From CAVYXK01 sp963708245 (GTDB taxonomy: Bacteria; Pseudomonadota; Alphaproteobacteria; Acetobacterales; Acetobacteraceae), in NCBI GenBank assembly GCA_963708245.1, contig OY970201.1, positions 6,944,001 through 7,008,000 of the forward strand: a DNA stretch of 64,000 nucleotides. Reading direction: 5' to 3'. Below are positions 37,142 through 45,860 of this stretch, one piece after another; the first letter of the stretch is position 1, and each line of letters begins with the position of its first letter. Below the pieces are notes generated by a model, which had not been told where the DNA came from, did no database searches, and saw only the letters and a program-made list of their open reading frames with translations. The position numbers and the translations under genes were made by a program.

Positions 37142-38194
37142 CTAACGCCGCTCGAATCGCTTGCCGGTCACGATCAGGGAAAATATCTCGAACAACATCT
37201 GGGCACCGGCCATCGCGGTGTTGGTGGTGGGGTCATATTGCGGTGCTACCTCCACCACGTCGCCGCCGATTACGTCGATGCCGCGCAGCCCATGAAGGAT
37301 CTGTTGAGCCTCGCGGGGGGTGAGGCCGCCGGTCTCGGGTGTGCCAGTGCCCGGTGCAAAGGCGGGGTCGAGACCGTCGACATCGAAGGAAACGTAGGTC
37401 GGCCCGTCGCCCACGACCTCGAGGGTTTTTCGGATCACGCCCTCAGTGCCGAGCCTTTCGACGTCTTCGATGTGGAGGACGGTCATGCCGAACTCATAGG
37501 AGAACTCCCACAGGAATTCCGCAGGACCACGGATGCCGATTTGGATGGTACGCCGAGGATCGAGCACGCCGTCGAGCACCGCCAGACGGAACGGGCCGCC
37601 GTGATTAAATTTGGAACCGTCGTACTCTCCGCCGGTGTCGCAATGCGCGTCAATGTGGACCAGACCAACCGGGCGCTCGTGTCCGAGCGCTCTCAAAACC
37701 GGGTAGGTGACCGAATGGTCGCCGCCAACCGAGAGCGGCCGCACGCCTGCTGCTTGAACACGCTTGTAGAATGCGGCGATGTCCTCGATACAGCTCTCGA
37801 GGCTATAGCGTGAGCGCAGAGGTACGTCGCCGATATCGGCAGCACGGCACTCCGCGAGTGGAACCACTTTGAGCGCGTGGTTATAGGGCCCGATCCGCTC
37901 GACCCCGCGGACGGCGCGGGGGCCGAGCCGTGCGCCAGACCGATTGGTGACGCCAAGATCCATGGGGATTCCAATGAGGGCGACATCGAGATGGCCGAAA
38001 TCAGCCTGCTCCGCGGCCTCCGGCCGATAAGGTGCGCCGAGGAATGTTGACACGCCGGAGTAGGCTAGCTTTCGACTGCCGCTGTTCTGGAAGACGAGCG
38101 ACACGACCTTTTTGAACTCGGGATCGAAGACATCACTTCCCTTCGCGTTGGCATACTTCTTCCTTAAAGCTGTGAACCATTCTGCATCGGACAT
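37142..38194 (-). CDS. Agmatinase/ureohydrolase family protein
   Basis: 350 residues of the arginase-agmatinase fold. The Mn-binding residues are visible: His160 in V-G-G-D-H-S, Asp182/His184/Asp186 in I-D-A-H-C-D and Asp271/Asp273 in S-F-D-V-D-G-L-D-P. The early G-I-P-M-D-L-G-V-T-N-R-S-G-A-R-L-G-P block matches agmatinase and guanidinobutyrase rather than arginase. It hydrolyses a guanidino compound to urea plus an amine. The N-terminal 60 residues extend beyond E. coli SpeB. AGGAGG lies 7 bp before the start. Relics of other genes follow upstream. Confidence 0.92.
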   Translation of the reverse strand: MSDAEWFTALRKKYANAKGSDVFDPEFKKVVSLVFQNSGSRKLAYSGVSTFLGAPYRPEAAEQADFGHLDVALIGIPMDLGVTNRSGARLGPRAVRGVERIGPYNHALKVVPLAECRAADIGDVPLRSRYSLESCIEDIAAFYKRVQAAGVRPLSVGGDHSVTYPVLRALGHERPVGLVHIDAHCDTGGEYDGSKFNHGGPFRLAVLDGVLDPRRTIQIGIRGPAEFLWEFSYEFGMTVLHIEDVERLGTEGVIRKTLEVVGDGPTYVSFDVDGLDPAFAPGTGTPETGGLTPREAQQILHGLRGIDVIGGDVVEVAPQYDPTTNTAMAGAQMLFEIFSLIVTGKRFERR

Positions 38195-38255
38195 GGGTCC
38201 CTCCTTTTATGCAATGCTTCAATCCGGCGACCTCTCGCGGGTCGCTCCCGCGTTC

Positions 38256-38455
38256 TCACCAGCCTGCCACCTGACCATCCGATCGGCCGTCCGCCGCACC
38301 GACGAGCGCCCCCGTGTTCTCCACGGCGATGACCTGTGCGTGCCCCATGATCTCTTCCGCAGGTCCGAGGAGCAAGGTCTCGTGGCCTCTCTTGCGCAGT
38401 CCGTCGACCAGCGCTTGATCGAAGCCTGCTTCCAGCAGGACGGCGCAAATGGCTG
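38256..38455 (-). pseudogene. ggt: Gamma-glutamyltransferase, C-terminal remnant
   Basis: A frame ending with a stop at 38256-38258 encodes about 65 residues of the extreme C-terminus of a gamma-glutamyltransferase: a G-F-D-Q-A-L segment, L-R-K-R-G-H-E-T, then M-G-H-A-Q-V-I-A-V, and a closing L-V-G-A-A-D-G-R-S-D-G-Q-V-A-G-W. There is no start codon or catalytic threonine, and upstream of about 38455 the similarity stops abruptly where a LysR relic begins on the other strand. It is dead, left by a deletion or rearrangement. Confidence 0.7.
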
Positions 38456-39033
38456 ATCCCGCACCTTGGGCGCTTCCACAAGGATTTCGAGAAGATCGAG
38501 CTGCGCATCTCGACGACGAGCGACATTCCGGATCTCACTAATTCCGAGGTCGACATCGCGATCGGCTATGGGCCGGAAGAGCGCTTCCGCTGTCCCGGAG
38601 TAGTGGCCGAACGGCTGCTCGGCGACGAGGTGTTCCCGGTTTGCAGCCCGGACTTCCTGAGACAGCATTGTCTCGGAGCGGAGCACGACCTCTTGAACGT
38701 GGTTCTGCTGCATGACGACAGAGCTCTGGCCGAGCAGGGCATCGACTAGGCATGCTGGCTCTCGGCCGCGCGTGTGCCGATGACAGCGGGTGTTAAGAGC
38801 ATCAGGTTCGACTCGGCTAGTTTGACGATTGGCGCTGCCCTCGCCGGACAGGGTGTCGCCCTCGCGCGTCTCAGTCTGGTCGCGGATGATCTGGCCGGCG
38901 GGCGCCTTATTTCACCCTTCGATCAGCGCTTCACCGTCGATGGCGGATATTTCCTTGCTCATCTCGAGGTGATCGCCGAGCACCCCAAGATTGTTGCCTT
39001 CTAAGAATGGTCGTTCGCTGAAGCCAGTCTCGG
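38450..39033 (+). pseudogene. LysR-family (GcvA-like) regulator, remnant without DNA-binding domain
   Basis: The frame begins inside the effector domain (L-I-P-H-L-G-R-F-H) and continues through E-V-D-I-A-I-G-Y-G, V-F-P-V-C-S-P-D-F-L and L-H-D-D-R, to a TAG at 38747-38749. It resumes in the same frame with W-L-S-A-A-R-V and A-L-A-G-Q-G-V-A-L-A-R up to a TAA after I-V-A-F, where the family normally has F-R-x-W; the following E-W-S-F-A-E completes it. The helix-turn-helix half is absent. Two in-frame stops and loss of the N-terminus show decay. Confidence 0.75.
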
Positions 39034-39682
39034 CAAGGTGACCGCGGTTAGATGTGAGAACTCTCGCGAACGGGGTGTCCAGAGATTGGGGGGACCGCGC
39101 CGCCTTCCTCGACAGCGACGCGGTTGGTCCGGGAGCACTGCATGTCGGGACATGAACCCCAACGCTGGAAGCCTCATACGGCTCCGCGGAAGCGCCGGTA
39201 CTGCCGGCGGCATTCTTGCGGAGCGGAAGTCTCGCATTGCGCTTCTGAGCCGCCAAATTGGGCGTCTCTACAAGGCGCGATAATATCATCTCCGCCACAA
39301 TCCGGCGATGACAGTGCATTGGATCGTGCTCGAAGCACAGCAGGCAGACGCGCTCGCTGCAAGCCAACTCGGTCGCATCCGCCAACTCGGCCTGCGGGCG
39401 GTCTCCTTCCATGTGAGAACGGAAGATCACCTCCATTCGTTCCGGATGGCCGGCGCGCACAGCGTCCCGTCCCGGCTTCGGCGTGCCCAGTGCTTGCAGG
39501 TGGATATACCGGATGCCCTGCTCATCCAGTGCCGCCGCGAGCTGGCGCTTGGAAAATCCGGGCTTGCGCGACTGCGGCACGGCCCGGACGTCGATCAACA
39601 GCCCGATCTGTGCCTGTCGCAACGCGCCCAGCACGTCCGCGATGGTGCAGCCCTCATAGCCGATGGTGAACAACTCGCGCAT
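38912..39682 (-). CDS. DUF488 family protein with abnormal C-terminal extension
   Basis: 256 residues from the ATG at 39682. Residues 1-140 are a complete DUF488 domain: F-T-I-G-Y-E-G at the start, I-D-V-R-A-V-P-Q-S-R-K-P-G-F, L-G-T-P-K-P-G-R and C-F-E-H-D-P-M-H-C-H-R. The family has no established reaction. The remaining 115 residues have no similarity and, at the end, run antisense through the LysR relic, so the native stop was probably lost in a rearrangement. The frame is open further upstream to 39766, but the family begins at 39682. A divergent acetyltransferase fragment starts 6 bp away, leaving no promoter space. Confidence 0.72.
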   Translation of the reverse strand: MRELFTIGYEGCTIADVLGALRQAQIGLLIDVRAVPQSRKPGFSKRQLAAALDEQGIRYIHLQALGTPKPGRDAVRAGHPERMEVIFRSHMEGDRPQAELADATELACSERVCLLCFEHDPMHCHRRIVAEMILSRLVETPNLAAQKRNARLPLRKNAAGSTGASAEPYEASSVGVHVPTCSAPGPTASLSRKAARSPQSLDTPFARVLTSNRGHLAETGFSERPFLEGNNLGVLGDHLEMSKEISAIDGEALIEG

Positions 39683-39688
39683 GCCGGG

Positions 39689-40024
39689 ATGATAGCAGCC
39701 TTGGCGGCGCCAGAACACGGCGTCTTCATTGCCGAGCTGAGTGGAGAGCCGGTCGCGCTGCTGCACGTGTTCGAACGTGCGGCACTGGAAAAGCCGTCGG
39801 AAGCCGTAGTGCGGGCATTGGTCGTGGACCGAAGATGCCGCGCAAGCGGGATCGGCGGGCAGATGATGGCGCTTGCTGAGCGCTGGGCCGGCGAGCGCCG
39901 CCTGCCGTCGGTCAGCCTGACGTCACGGATAGACCGCCACGACTCCGACGCGCTCTATGCCAAGCTTGGCTACGACCGCATCGCTACCTCGCACATGCTG
40001 CGCAAGCAACTCGCCGGTACCTGA
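39689..40024 (+). CDS. GNAT family N-acetyltransferase, N-terminally truncated
   Basis: 111 residues of the GCN5-related acetyltransferase fold: V-F-I-A-E-L strand, A-L-V-V-D-R-R-C-R-A-S-G-I-G-G-Q-M-M (the acetyl-CoA pyrophosphate loop, normally R-G-x-G-I-G) and a closing Y-A-K-L-G-Y-D-R. The first strand and helices, about 35-40 residues, are missing compared with the family; the frame upstream is antisense to DUF488. It may be inactive. No ribosome site precedes the ATG at 39689. The acetyl-CoA loop has Cys-Arg-Ala-Ser in place of the commoner Arg-Gly. Confidence 0.65.
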   Translation: MIAALAAPEHGVFIAELSGEPVALLHVFERAALEKPSEAVVRALVVDRRCRASGIGGQMMALAERWAGERRLPSVSLTSRIDRHDSDALYAKLGYDRIATSHMLRKQLAGT

Positions 40025-40106
40025 CCTGTCCGGCCTAGCAGCCGCGGCATTGCGCCGGGGCGTGAACGCCAGCACTGTGGCGGCCTTCTGTCGCCGGAGA
40101 AAGCCC

Positions 40107-40853
40107 ATGGCGTTCGACTTCAGCGGAAAGCGCGTCGTCGTCTGCGGCGGCAGCCGCGGCATCGGTCGGTCCATCGCGCTCGGCTTCGCCCAAGCCGGCG
40201 CTGCGGTGTCGATCTGCGCGCGCGGCGCCGAAACGCTTGGGGCGACCCGTGCGGAGATCGCCCGCTTCGGCCACCGCGCGCATGCAGGGGTCTGCGATCT
40301 CGGCGATGCAGCAACGATCCGACGCTATATTGCTGATGCCGGACAGACGTTGGGTGGCATCGACGTGCTGGTGAACAACGCCTCCGGCTTCGGCAATTCG
40401 GATGACCAGGCCGGATGGGACGTAAGCTTTGCGATCGACATGATGGCGATCGTGCACGCGAGCCACGCGGCACTGCCGTCGCTCAAGGCGTCGAAGGGTG
40501 CGATCGTCAACACCAGCTCGATCTCGGCGTTGCGTCCGGCGGCACGGCAGCCGCCCTACGGTGCCATCAAGGCGGCGGTAATTCACTATACCAGCACCCA
40601 GGCGGCGATGTATGCCCGTGACGGCATACGCGTAAATGGCGTCGCGCCGGGATCGATCGAGTTCCCGGGTGGCGTTTGGGCCCGGCGAAAGGGGGAGGAT
40701 CCCGACCTCTACAACCGCATCCTCCGCTCGATCCCGTTCGGCCGGCTAGGCTATCCGGAAGAAGTAGCGAACACCGTGCTGTTCCTCGCCTCGCCGCTGG
40801 CCTCATGGGTCACGGGCCAGACAATCGTCGTGGACGGCGGACAATTGCTGTGA
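40107..40853 (+). CDS. SDR family oxidoreductase
   Basis: 248 residues, a classical short-chain dehydrogenase. The cofactor motif is G-G-S-R-G-I-G (14-20), N-N-A-S-G follows near residue 90, the catalytic serine is in N-T-S-S-I-S and the Y-x-x-x-K pair in Y-G-A-I-K. The arginine of the R-G-A-E region and the loop after strand 2 suggest NADP(H). It begins at the ATG at 40107 with GGAGAAAG upstream. The V-D-G-G-Q end is canonical. The substrate is unknown. Confidence 0.9.
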   Translation: MAFDFSGKRVVVCGGSRGIGRSIALGFAQAGAAVSICARGAETLGATRAEIARFGHRAHAGVCDLGDAATIRRYIADAGQTLGGIDVLVNNASGFGNSDDQAGWDVSFAIDMMAIVHASHAALPSLKASKGAIVNTSSISALRPAARQPPYGAIKAAVIHYTSTQAAMYARDGIRVNGVAPGSIEFPGGVWARRKGEDPDLYNRILRSIPFGRLGYPEEVANTVLFLASPLASWVTGQTIVVDGGQLL

Positions 40854-41165
40854 CCTGACACGGCGGGTTTTTGGCGTTGTGCCGCCGGCCGCGGGTGCCG
40901 ACCGTCTCAGTTCGCGGATCGGCTGTGAGCGCCGTCATAACCGTCGTCGGTAGCGGCATGTTCGGTTATCGCAGCGCCGACCCGATCGGACAATCGGGCC
41001 AGCCTCGAGCTATCACCATCGCGTGCTGTGAACTAGATCACACCCTGTACCGGCGAAGCATCCCGGCGTAACCACGGCTGAGCTTGACGCGGCATGTGGC
41101 AGGCCCGTCATCTGTCCAGCCTGCCGCGGAAGTGAACCGCGGACCGAGACGGATGATCGAGCCGC
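40854..41165. other. Intergenic region of 312 bp
   Basis: No gene recognised. The only structure is a 6-bp inverted repeat CCGCGG at 41124-41129 and 41137-41142, 24 bp before the next start, which could be an operator for the Gfo/Idh/MocA gene. Confidence 0.4.
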
Positions 41166-42185
41166 ATGCGCATCGTGCTTATCGGCGTATCGCATTGGCA
41201 CACGCCGTTCTATCTGGACCCGGCACTGGCACTCCGGCACGTCGCCGTGGCCGGCGTCAGCGATCCGGACCTGGGCCGGGCGCAGCAGGTTGCGGTTCGC
41301 GCCGGCGCTCGCGCCTGGCAAGACCATCGCGCCATGTGCGCGGAGGCGGCGCCGGATTTTGCGTTCGTGCTCGGCAGACACTGCGACATGGCTGAGACCG
41401 CACGATTCCTGATCGATACGCGGATCCCGTTCGTCGTCGAGAAACCCTGCGGAATCACCGCCGCGGAGGTATCGGACCTAGCCGAACGCGCCGAAGCCGC
41501 CGGGATCTTCGCTGCCGTACCGCTGGTGTTCCGTCAGTCTCCCCTCCTGGACGCAATCCGCGATGCTGCAGCTGGTGAAGCCGTGCAGGTCGCGTCGTTC
41601 AAGTTTATCGGTGGCATGGTAGACCGCTATCGCGAGGCACGCTGTGAATGGATGCTCAGCCGCGCAACCGCGGGCGGTGGCGCGCTGATCAATCTCGGCG
41701 TGCACTTCCTTGATCTCTGCCGCGTGCTGCTCCCCGATGCGCGCCTGGCAGTGAGCGGCGCGGCGCTGTCGAACGCCGCCGCCGGACTCGATATCGATGA
41801 TCATGCGGTGGTGCTGCTGCGTGGTGGCGGCGCCCGCTGCATGGTGGAGACCGGCTATCTCTATCCGGCGCCGAACTCGGTCTTCGACCTGCATTACAGC
41901 ATCCGCACCGAGCGGCATTATATCGCTGTGCGAGACGCGGGCTCGGTGGAGATCGTGGATATGAGCCGGCGCCGGCGCGTGCTGGCAATGCCGACTATCA
42001 ATGCGCCGCTCTATCCCGGCTTTGTCGCCGATGTGCTGCGCCGCGTGGAACGGAGGGAGCCGCCAGTCGCCGGCCTTGCCGAGATGGCGGCGACCATAGA
42101 ACTGGTAGGAGCTGCCTATCGCGCCTCGCCGCTGCCTTCAGGCGATCTCAGCCATGGCGCACCGGCGGCGCCGGATGCATTCTGA
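41166..42185 (+). CDS. Gfo/Idh/MocA family oxidoreductase
   Basis: 339 residues. The N-terminal Rossmann domain starts R-I-V-L-I-G-V-S-H-W-H, and the characteristic V-E-K-P-C-G-I segment (Lys of E-K-P) lies near residue 97; the C-terminal domain has G-G-A-L-I-N-L-G-V-H-F-L-D. These enzymes oxidise or reduce sugars, inositols or other polyols with NAD(P). The usual G-x-G-x-x-G is replaced by G-V-S-H-W-H, so nucleotide binding may differ. The next gene starts 22 bp downstream. Confidence 0.87.
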   Translation: MRIVLIGVSHWHTPFYLDPALALRHVAVAGVSDPDLGRAQQVAVRAGARAWQDHRAMCAEAAPDFAFVLGRHCDMAETARFLIDTRIPFVVEKPCGITAAEVSDLAERAEAAGIFAAVPLVFRQSPLLDAIRDAAAGEAVQVASFKFIGGMVDRYREARCEWMLSRATAGGGALINLGVHFLDLCRVLLPDARLAVSGAALSNAAAGLDIDDHAVVLLRGGGARCMVETGYLYPAPNSVFDLHYSIRTERHYIAVRDAGSVEIVDMSRRRRVLAMPTINAPLYPGFVADVLRRVERREPPVAGLAEMAATIELVGAAYRASPLPSGDLSHGAPAAPDAF

Positions 42186-42207
42186 CCGCTCAGAGAAGGG
42201 CCGGATC

Positions 42208-42882
42208 ATGGACGAAGATCATCGGACGCACATACAGATCGATGTCGTCTCCGACGCGATCTGCCCCTGGTGCTATATCGGAAAGCGCCGGCTTGAGCGC
42301 GCCCTGGTGATATTGGCGCAGGACGGATTACACTTCTCCGTGCGCTGGAACCCGTTCCAGCTCAACCCCGATATGCCGAAGCAAGGTGTCGAGCGCGCCG
42401 CCTACCGCGCGGCCAAGTTTGGCAGCGCGGAGCGGGCTCGCGAGCTTGATGAGCACGTGACCGAGGCGGCCGGCGCGGTCGGGCTCGAATTCCACCTCGA
42501 CCGCATCCGCCGCACGCCGAACACACTGGACGCGCATAGGCTCGTCTGGCTGGCTGGTCGCCACGGAGCCCAGGACGCAGCGGTTGAGGCCCTGTTCGCC
42601 GCCTACTTTACCGAGGGTCGCGACATCGGGGACGCCGCCGTTCTCGTCGAGTGCGGGGCCGCCGCTGGGCTCGATCGCACCCTCGTGGCCGCGTTTCTTG
42701 CGGGAACGGAAGCAGCGACGGAGATGCTCGCGGCAGACCGTGCCGCGCGCGAGGCCGGGGTCAATGGCGTGCCGTCATTCTTCCTGGACGGGTATGGCTT
42801 GTTCTCAGGCGCGTTGCCAGCGGGCGAAATGGCGGAGGCGTTACGCCGCGGTCATCACATACTCGCGAACCTGGCCGCTTGA
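42208..42882 (+). CDS. DsbA family oxidoreductase (FrnE type)
   Basis: 224 residues of the thioredoxin-like DsbA fold without a signal peptide, so it is cytoplasmic. The active site is C-P-W-C (Cys19, Cys22) in D-A-I-C-P-W-C-Y-I-G-K, and the cis-proline loop reads G-V-P-S-F-F-L-D. This matches FrnE and 2-hydroxychromene-2-carboxylate isomerase-like proteins, which act as cytoplasmic disulfide isomerases or polyketide-pathway enzymes. The ATG at 42208 has GAGAAGGG upstream; earlier ones overlap the previous gene. Confidence 0.9.
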   Translation: MDEDHRTHIQIDVVSDAICPWCYIGKRRLERALVILAQDGLHFSVRWNPFQLNPDMPKQGVERAAYRAAKFGSAERARELDEHVTEAAGAVGLEFHLDRIRRTPNTLDAHRLVWLAGRHGAQDAAVEALFAAYFTEGRDIGDAAVLVECGAAAGLDRTLVAAFLAGTEAATEMLAADRAAREAGVNGVPSFFLDGYGLFSGALPAGEMAEALRRGHHILANLAA

Positions 42883-42985
42883 TTATATGTCAAAAATATG
42901 ACCCTTGCTCTCAATATTCAGCGCATGCCTTGACCGGCCAATTAGCCGATGCGGCACCGACCCCGCTGCGCGGCCCACCACGACT

Positions 42986-43005
42986 TCCCTTATAGTCCCT
43001 TATAG
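42986..43005. repeat. 10-bp perfect tandem repeat in the metY leader
   Basis: TCCCTTATAG occurs twice in succession, 36 bp before the metY start. The TATAGT units are AT-richer than the surroundings and could form overlapping -10 elements or a small operator. I found no SAM riboswitch here. Confidence 0.7.
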
Positions 43006-43040
43006 TCGCGAACCAGAAACCGAACGGGAGTAGAGCACCG

Positions 43041-44342
43041 ATGCCGACGAACCAGACCCGGCACCCGGAAACCCTGGCGCTGCACGCTGGCTGGCGCCGC
43101 GACGAGGCGACCACCGCAGTCGCCGTGCCGATTTACCAGACGACATCGTACCAGTTCGACAGCTCCAAGCACGCGGCCAATCTGTTCGCCCTGCAGGAGC
43201 TGGGCAATATCTATACGCGCATTATGAACCCGACCTGCGATGTGTTCGAGAAACGCATCGCCGCGATCGAGGGCGGGGCGGCGGCACTAGCCGTCGCCTC
43301 CGGCCAAGCAGCGTCGGCGTTTGCGGTGCTGAACCTCGCCCGCGCCGGGGACAACATCGTGTCCTCGACCGATCTTTATGGCGGGACCTGGAACCTGTTC
43401 GGCAATACGTTGAAGGACCTGGGCATCGAGACGCGCTTCGTCGATCCGACCGATCCCGAGGCATTCGCCCGCTCCACCGACGATCGCACGCGTGCCTACT
43501 ATGCCGAGACGCTGCCCAATCCGAAACTGATCCCATTCCCCATTGCCGAGGTCGCGGCCATCGGCCGGCACTTTGGCATCCCGCTGATCATGGACAACAC
43601 CGCATCGCCGATCCTGGTCCGGCCGTTCGATCACGGTGCCGCAGTGGTCGTGCACTCGGCGACCAAATACATCGGCGGCCACGGCACCTCGATCGGCGGC
43701 GTGGTCATCGACGGCGGCAATTTCGACTGGGAGGCGCATCCGGCCCGCCAGCCGGCCCTCAACACACCCGACCCTAGCTACCATGGCGCGGTCTGGTCGC
43801 AGGCGGCCAAACCGCTCGGGCCGATTGCTTACATCCTGAAGATGCGCGTGACCCTACTGCGCGATCTCGGCGCTGCTCTGAGCCCGTTCAACGCTTTCCT
43901 GTTCCTTCAGGGTATCGAGACCTTGCCGCTGCGTATCCGCGAACACAGTCGCAACGCGCGCGCGGTCGCCGATTTCCTGGCGACTCGCGCGGACGTCACG
44001 CGGGTGATCCACCCGGCGTACCATACGGGGGTGGGCGCCGAGCGGACGGCGAAATACCTGCCGCATGGCCAGGGTGGGTTGGTCGGCTTTGAGTTGGCTG
44101 GTGGCGCGGAAGCCGGACGCCGGTTCATCGACGCGCTAGAGCTCTTTTACCATGTGGCGAACATTGGCGACGCCCGCAGCTTGGCGATCCATCCGGCCAG
44201 CACGACCCACTCCCAGCTATCCGAGGAGGAACAACTCGCCACAGGGGTCACCCCGGGCTACGTCCGCCTGTCGGTCGGCCTGGAGCATATCGACGACATC
44301 ATCGCAGATCTCGCGCAAGCACTGGACGCCGCAGCTCGTTGA
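43041..44342 (+). CDS. metY: O-acetylhomoserine aminocarboxypropyltransferase/cysteine synthase family
   Basis: 433 residues, the normal MetY length. The PLP lysine is Lys209 in V-H-S-A-T-K-Y-I-G-G-H-G, and the R-x-x-N-P-T segment appears as I-M-N-P-T-C-D-V-F-E. The C-terminal A-N-I-G-D-A-R-S-L-A-I-H-P-A-S-T-T-H-S-Q block is diagnostic of the Cys/Met metabolism enzymes of the O-acetylhomoserine branch. It makes homocysteine from O-acetylhomoserine and sulfide in methionine synthesis. CGGGAG precedes the start. Other met genes are not nearby. Confidence 0.94.
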   Translation: MPTNQTRHPETLALHAGWRRDEATTAVAVPIYQTTSYQFDSSKHAANLFALQELGNIYTRIMNPTCDVFEKRIAAIEGGAAALAVASGQAASAFAVLNLARAGDNIVSSTDLYGGTWNLFGNTLKDLGIETRFVDPTDPEAFARSTDDRTRAYYAETLPNPKLIPFPIAEVAAIGRHFGIPLIMDNTASPILVRPFDHGAAVVVHSATKYIGGHGTSIGGVVIDGGNFDWEAHPARQPALNTPDPSYHGAVWSQAAKPLGPIAYILKMRVTLLRDLGAALSPFNAFLFLQGIETLPLRIREHSRNARAVADFLATRADVTRVIHPAYHTGVGAERTAKYLPHGQGGLVGFELAGGAEAGRRFIDALELFYHVANIGDARSLAIHPASTTHSQLSEEEQLATGVTPGYVRLSVGLEHIDDIIADLAQALDAAAR

Positions 44343-44474
44343 GCGAAGTCCGGCCTCGCCGCTGCCAGGCAGATGTCGCACGCGCAAAGGGGCGGGCCGG
44401 AAGCCGGCTCCGTACCTCTCGATCGCCCCGAAATACGGATCGCGCCGCGTCGGCAATCACTGGCAGGCTGAGGG

Positions 44475-45860
44475 TCAACGTGCGCCTTCGCGGAACAGGA
44501 TCACCCGGATCGTCGCCACCAAGATCAACAGGTCCAGGAATGTGCTGCGGTTTTTCACGTAATAAAGGTCGTAAGACAGCTTCTCCCGGGCGTCCTCGAT
44601 CGAGGCGCCGTAGGGAAAATTCACCTGCGCCCAGCCGGTGATCCCCGGTTTCACGTAATTCCGTTCGTTGTAGAAAGGGATGACCTGGGCAAGCTGGGCG
44701 ACGAAGTGCGGTCGCTCGGGGCGGGGCCCAATCAGGCTCATCTCGCCGTGCAAAACATTCAGAAGCTGGGGCAGTTCGTCGATACGGGTGGAGCGGATCA
44801 AGGCCCCGACGCGGGTGATGCGCGGGTCTCGTTTGGCCGCCCAGCGGGGCGCTCCCTCGGGCTCGGCATCCACGCGCATGCTGCGGAATTTCAGCAGGGT
44901 GAAATGTTGGCCGTAACGGCCGACTCGCTGCTGGCGGTAGAGCACCGGTCCACGGCTGTCGAGCTTGATCAGGATGCCGACGCCCAGCATTAGAGGCAGC
45001 GTCAGGGTGAGCAGCAACAGGCTGACCGTGATGTCGATCGCCCGTTTGATAGCCCGGGAGAGCAGGCCGTTGCTGAAGCCCTCGGCGTGCAGGAACCATC
45101 CGACGTCGATGCGATCGAGGTTGACCCGGCCTAGATGCTGTTCCCAAAACGCGATATCGTCGCAGACCCGTAGGCCGCGCAATCGCAGGTCAATCAGGCG
45201 CTCCCGCAAGGCATCATCTGTCGGGTCCCCCCCATTAAATGTGTCCGACGCGACCACGACCCCCCAAATGTGCCGCTCGTGAAGGAGATCGATTGTCAGC
45301 CGAGCGAGATCCGCTGGACCGAAATTGACCCCTGCCAGTTCGAACAGATTGCCGCGGCCGGTGCGGATCGCCTCTGCCGTCCGCACAGCGGAGGTGCTCC
45401 GCCCCAGCACGAGCACGCGGCGCGCGAACGGCTTCTGGCGCAGCGCGACACTGAACATCGATCGGCTGACCACGGCGACGGCCAGCCAAATCGCCAAGAC
45501 CTTAACCAGCCAGATTGCGTAGGTGCGGCTCAGCCCTGCGCTGAAATGGCCGCTCACGATGAGGGCCGCTGGGAAAGCGAGGATGGCGGCAACGGCGGCG
45601 TTCAGCACCAAGCGGCGGCGATCGAAAAAAATCTCTGGCCGATAGAGCCCGATTGTCACCGCGCACAGCCCAATCGTGACAGCCAGCAAAGCCGCGTGAT
45701 TGACTGCGTGCCAAGCGGCGACGATCGGCGGTAGCTCGCCCGGACCGAGCACGCCGCGGGCAGCGAGCATCGCGTAGATCACGGCAAAAGAGAGCAGCAG
45801 TTCGAGCAGCCAGAAGATCGCCATCTCGACCGGCACGTAGCGGCCGATAATCCGCGTCAT
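44475..45860 (-). CDS. Polyprenyl-phosphate sugar-1-phosphate transferase (exopolysaccharide initiation)
   Basis: 461 residues. The N-terminal half has about five membrane segments and a CoA-binding-like domain; the C-terminal half (about 270-461) is the bacterial sugar transferase domain with D-I-T-V-S-L-L-L-L, G-P-V-L-Y-R-Q-Q-R-V-G, L-L-K-F-R-S-M and E-L-P-Q-L-L-N-V-L. It transfers a sugar-1-phosphate to undecaprenyl phosphate, the first step of the polymer made by the adjacent export genes. The ATG at 45860 has CGGGAG 9 bp upstream. A 14-bp palindrome covers that ribosome site. An ATG at 45887 is a weaker choice. Confidence 0.92.
   Translation of the reverse strand: MTRIIGRYVPVEMAIFWLLELLLSFAVIYAMLAARGVLGPGELPPIVAAWHAVNHAALLAVTIGLCAVTIGLYRPEIFFDRRRLVLNAAVAAILAFPAALIVSGHFSAGLSRTYAIWLVKVLAIWLAVAVVSRSMFSVALRQKPFARRVLVLGRSTSAVRTAEAIRTGRGNLFELAGVNFGPADLARLTIDLLHERHIWGVVVASDTFNGGDPTDDALRERLIDLRLRGLRVCDDIAFWEQHLGRVNLDRIDVGWFLHAEGFSNGLLSRAIKRAIDITVSLLLLTLTLPLMLGVGILIKLDSRGPVLYRQQRVGRYGQHFTLLKFRSMRVDAEPEGAPRWAAKRDPRITRVGALIRSTRIDELPQLLNVLHGEMSLIGPRPERPHFVAQLAQVIPFYNERNYVKPGITGWAQVNFPYGASIEDAREKLSYDLYYVKNRSTFLDLLILVATIRVILFREGAR

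Noticed and set aside
42883..43040. SAM-II riboswitch upstream of metY
   Set aside because: Expected by analogy, but I could not find the conserved blocks or pseudoknot partners in this short leader.
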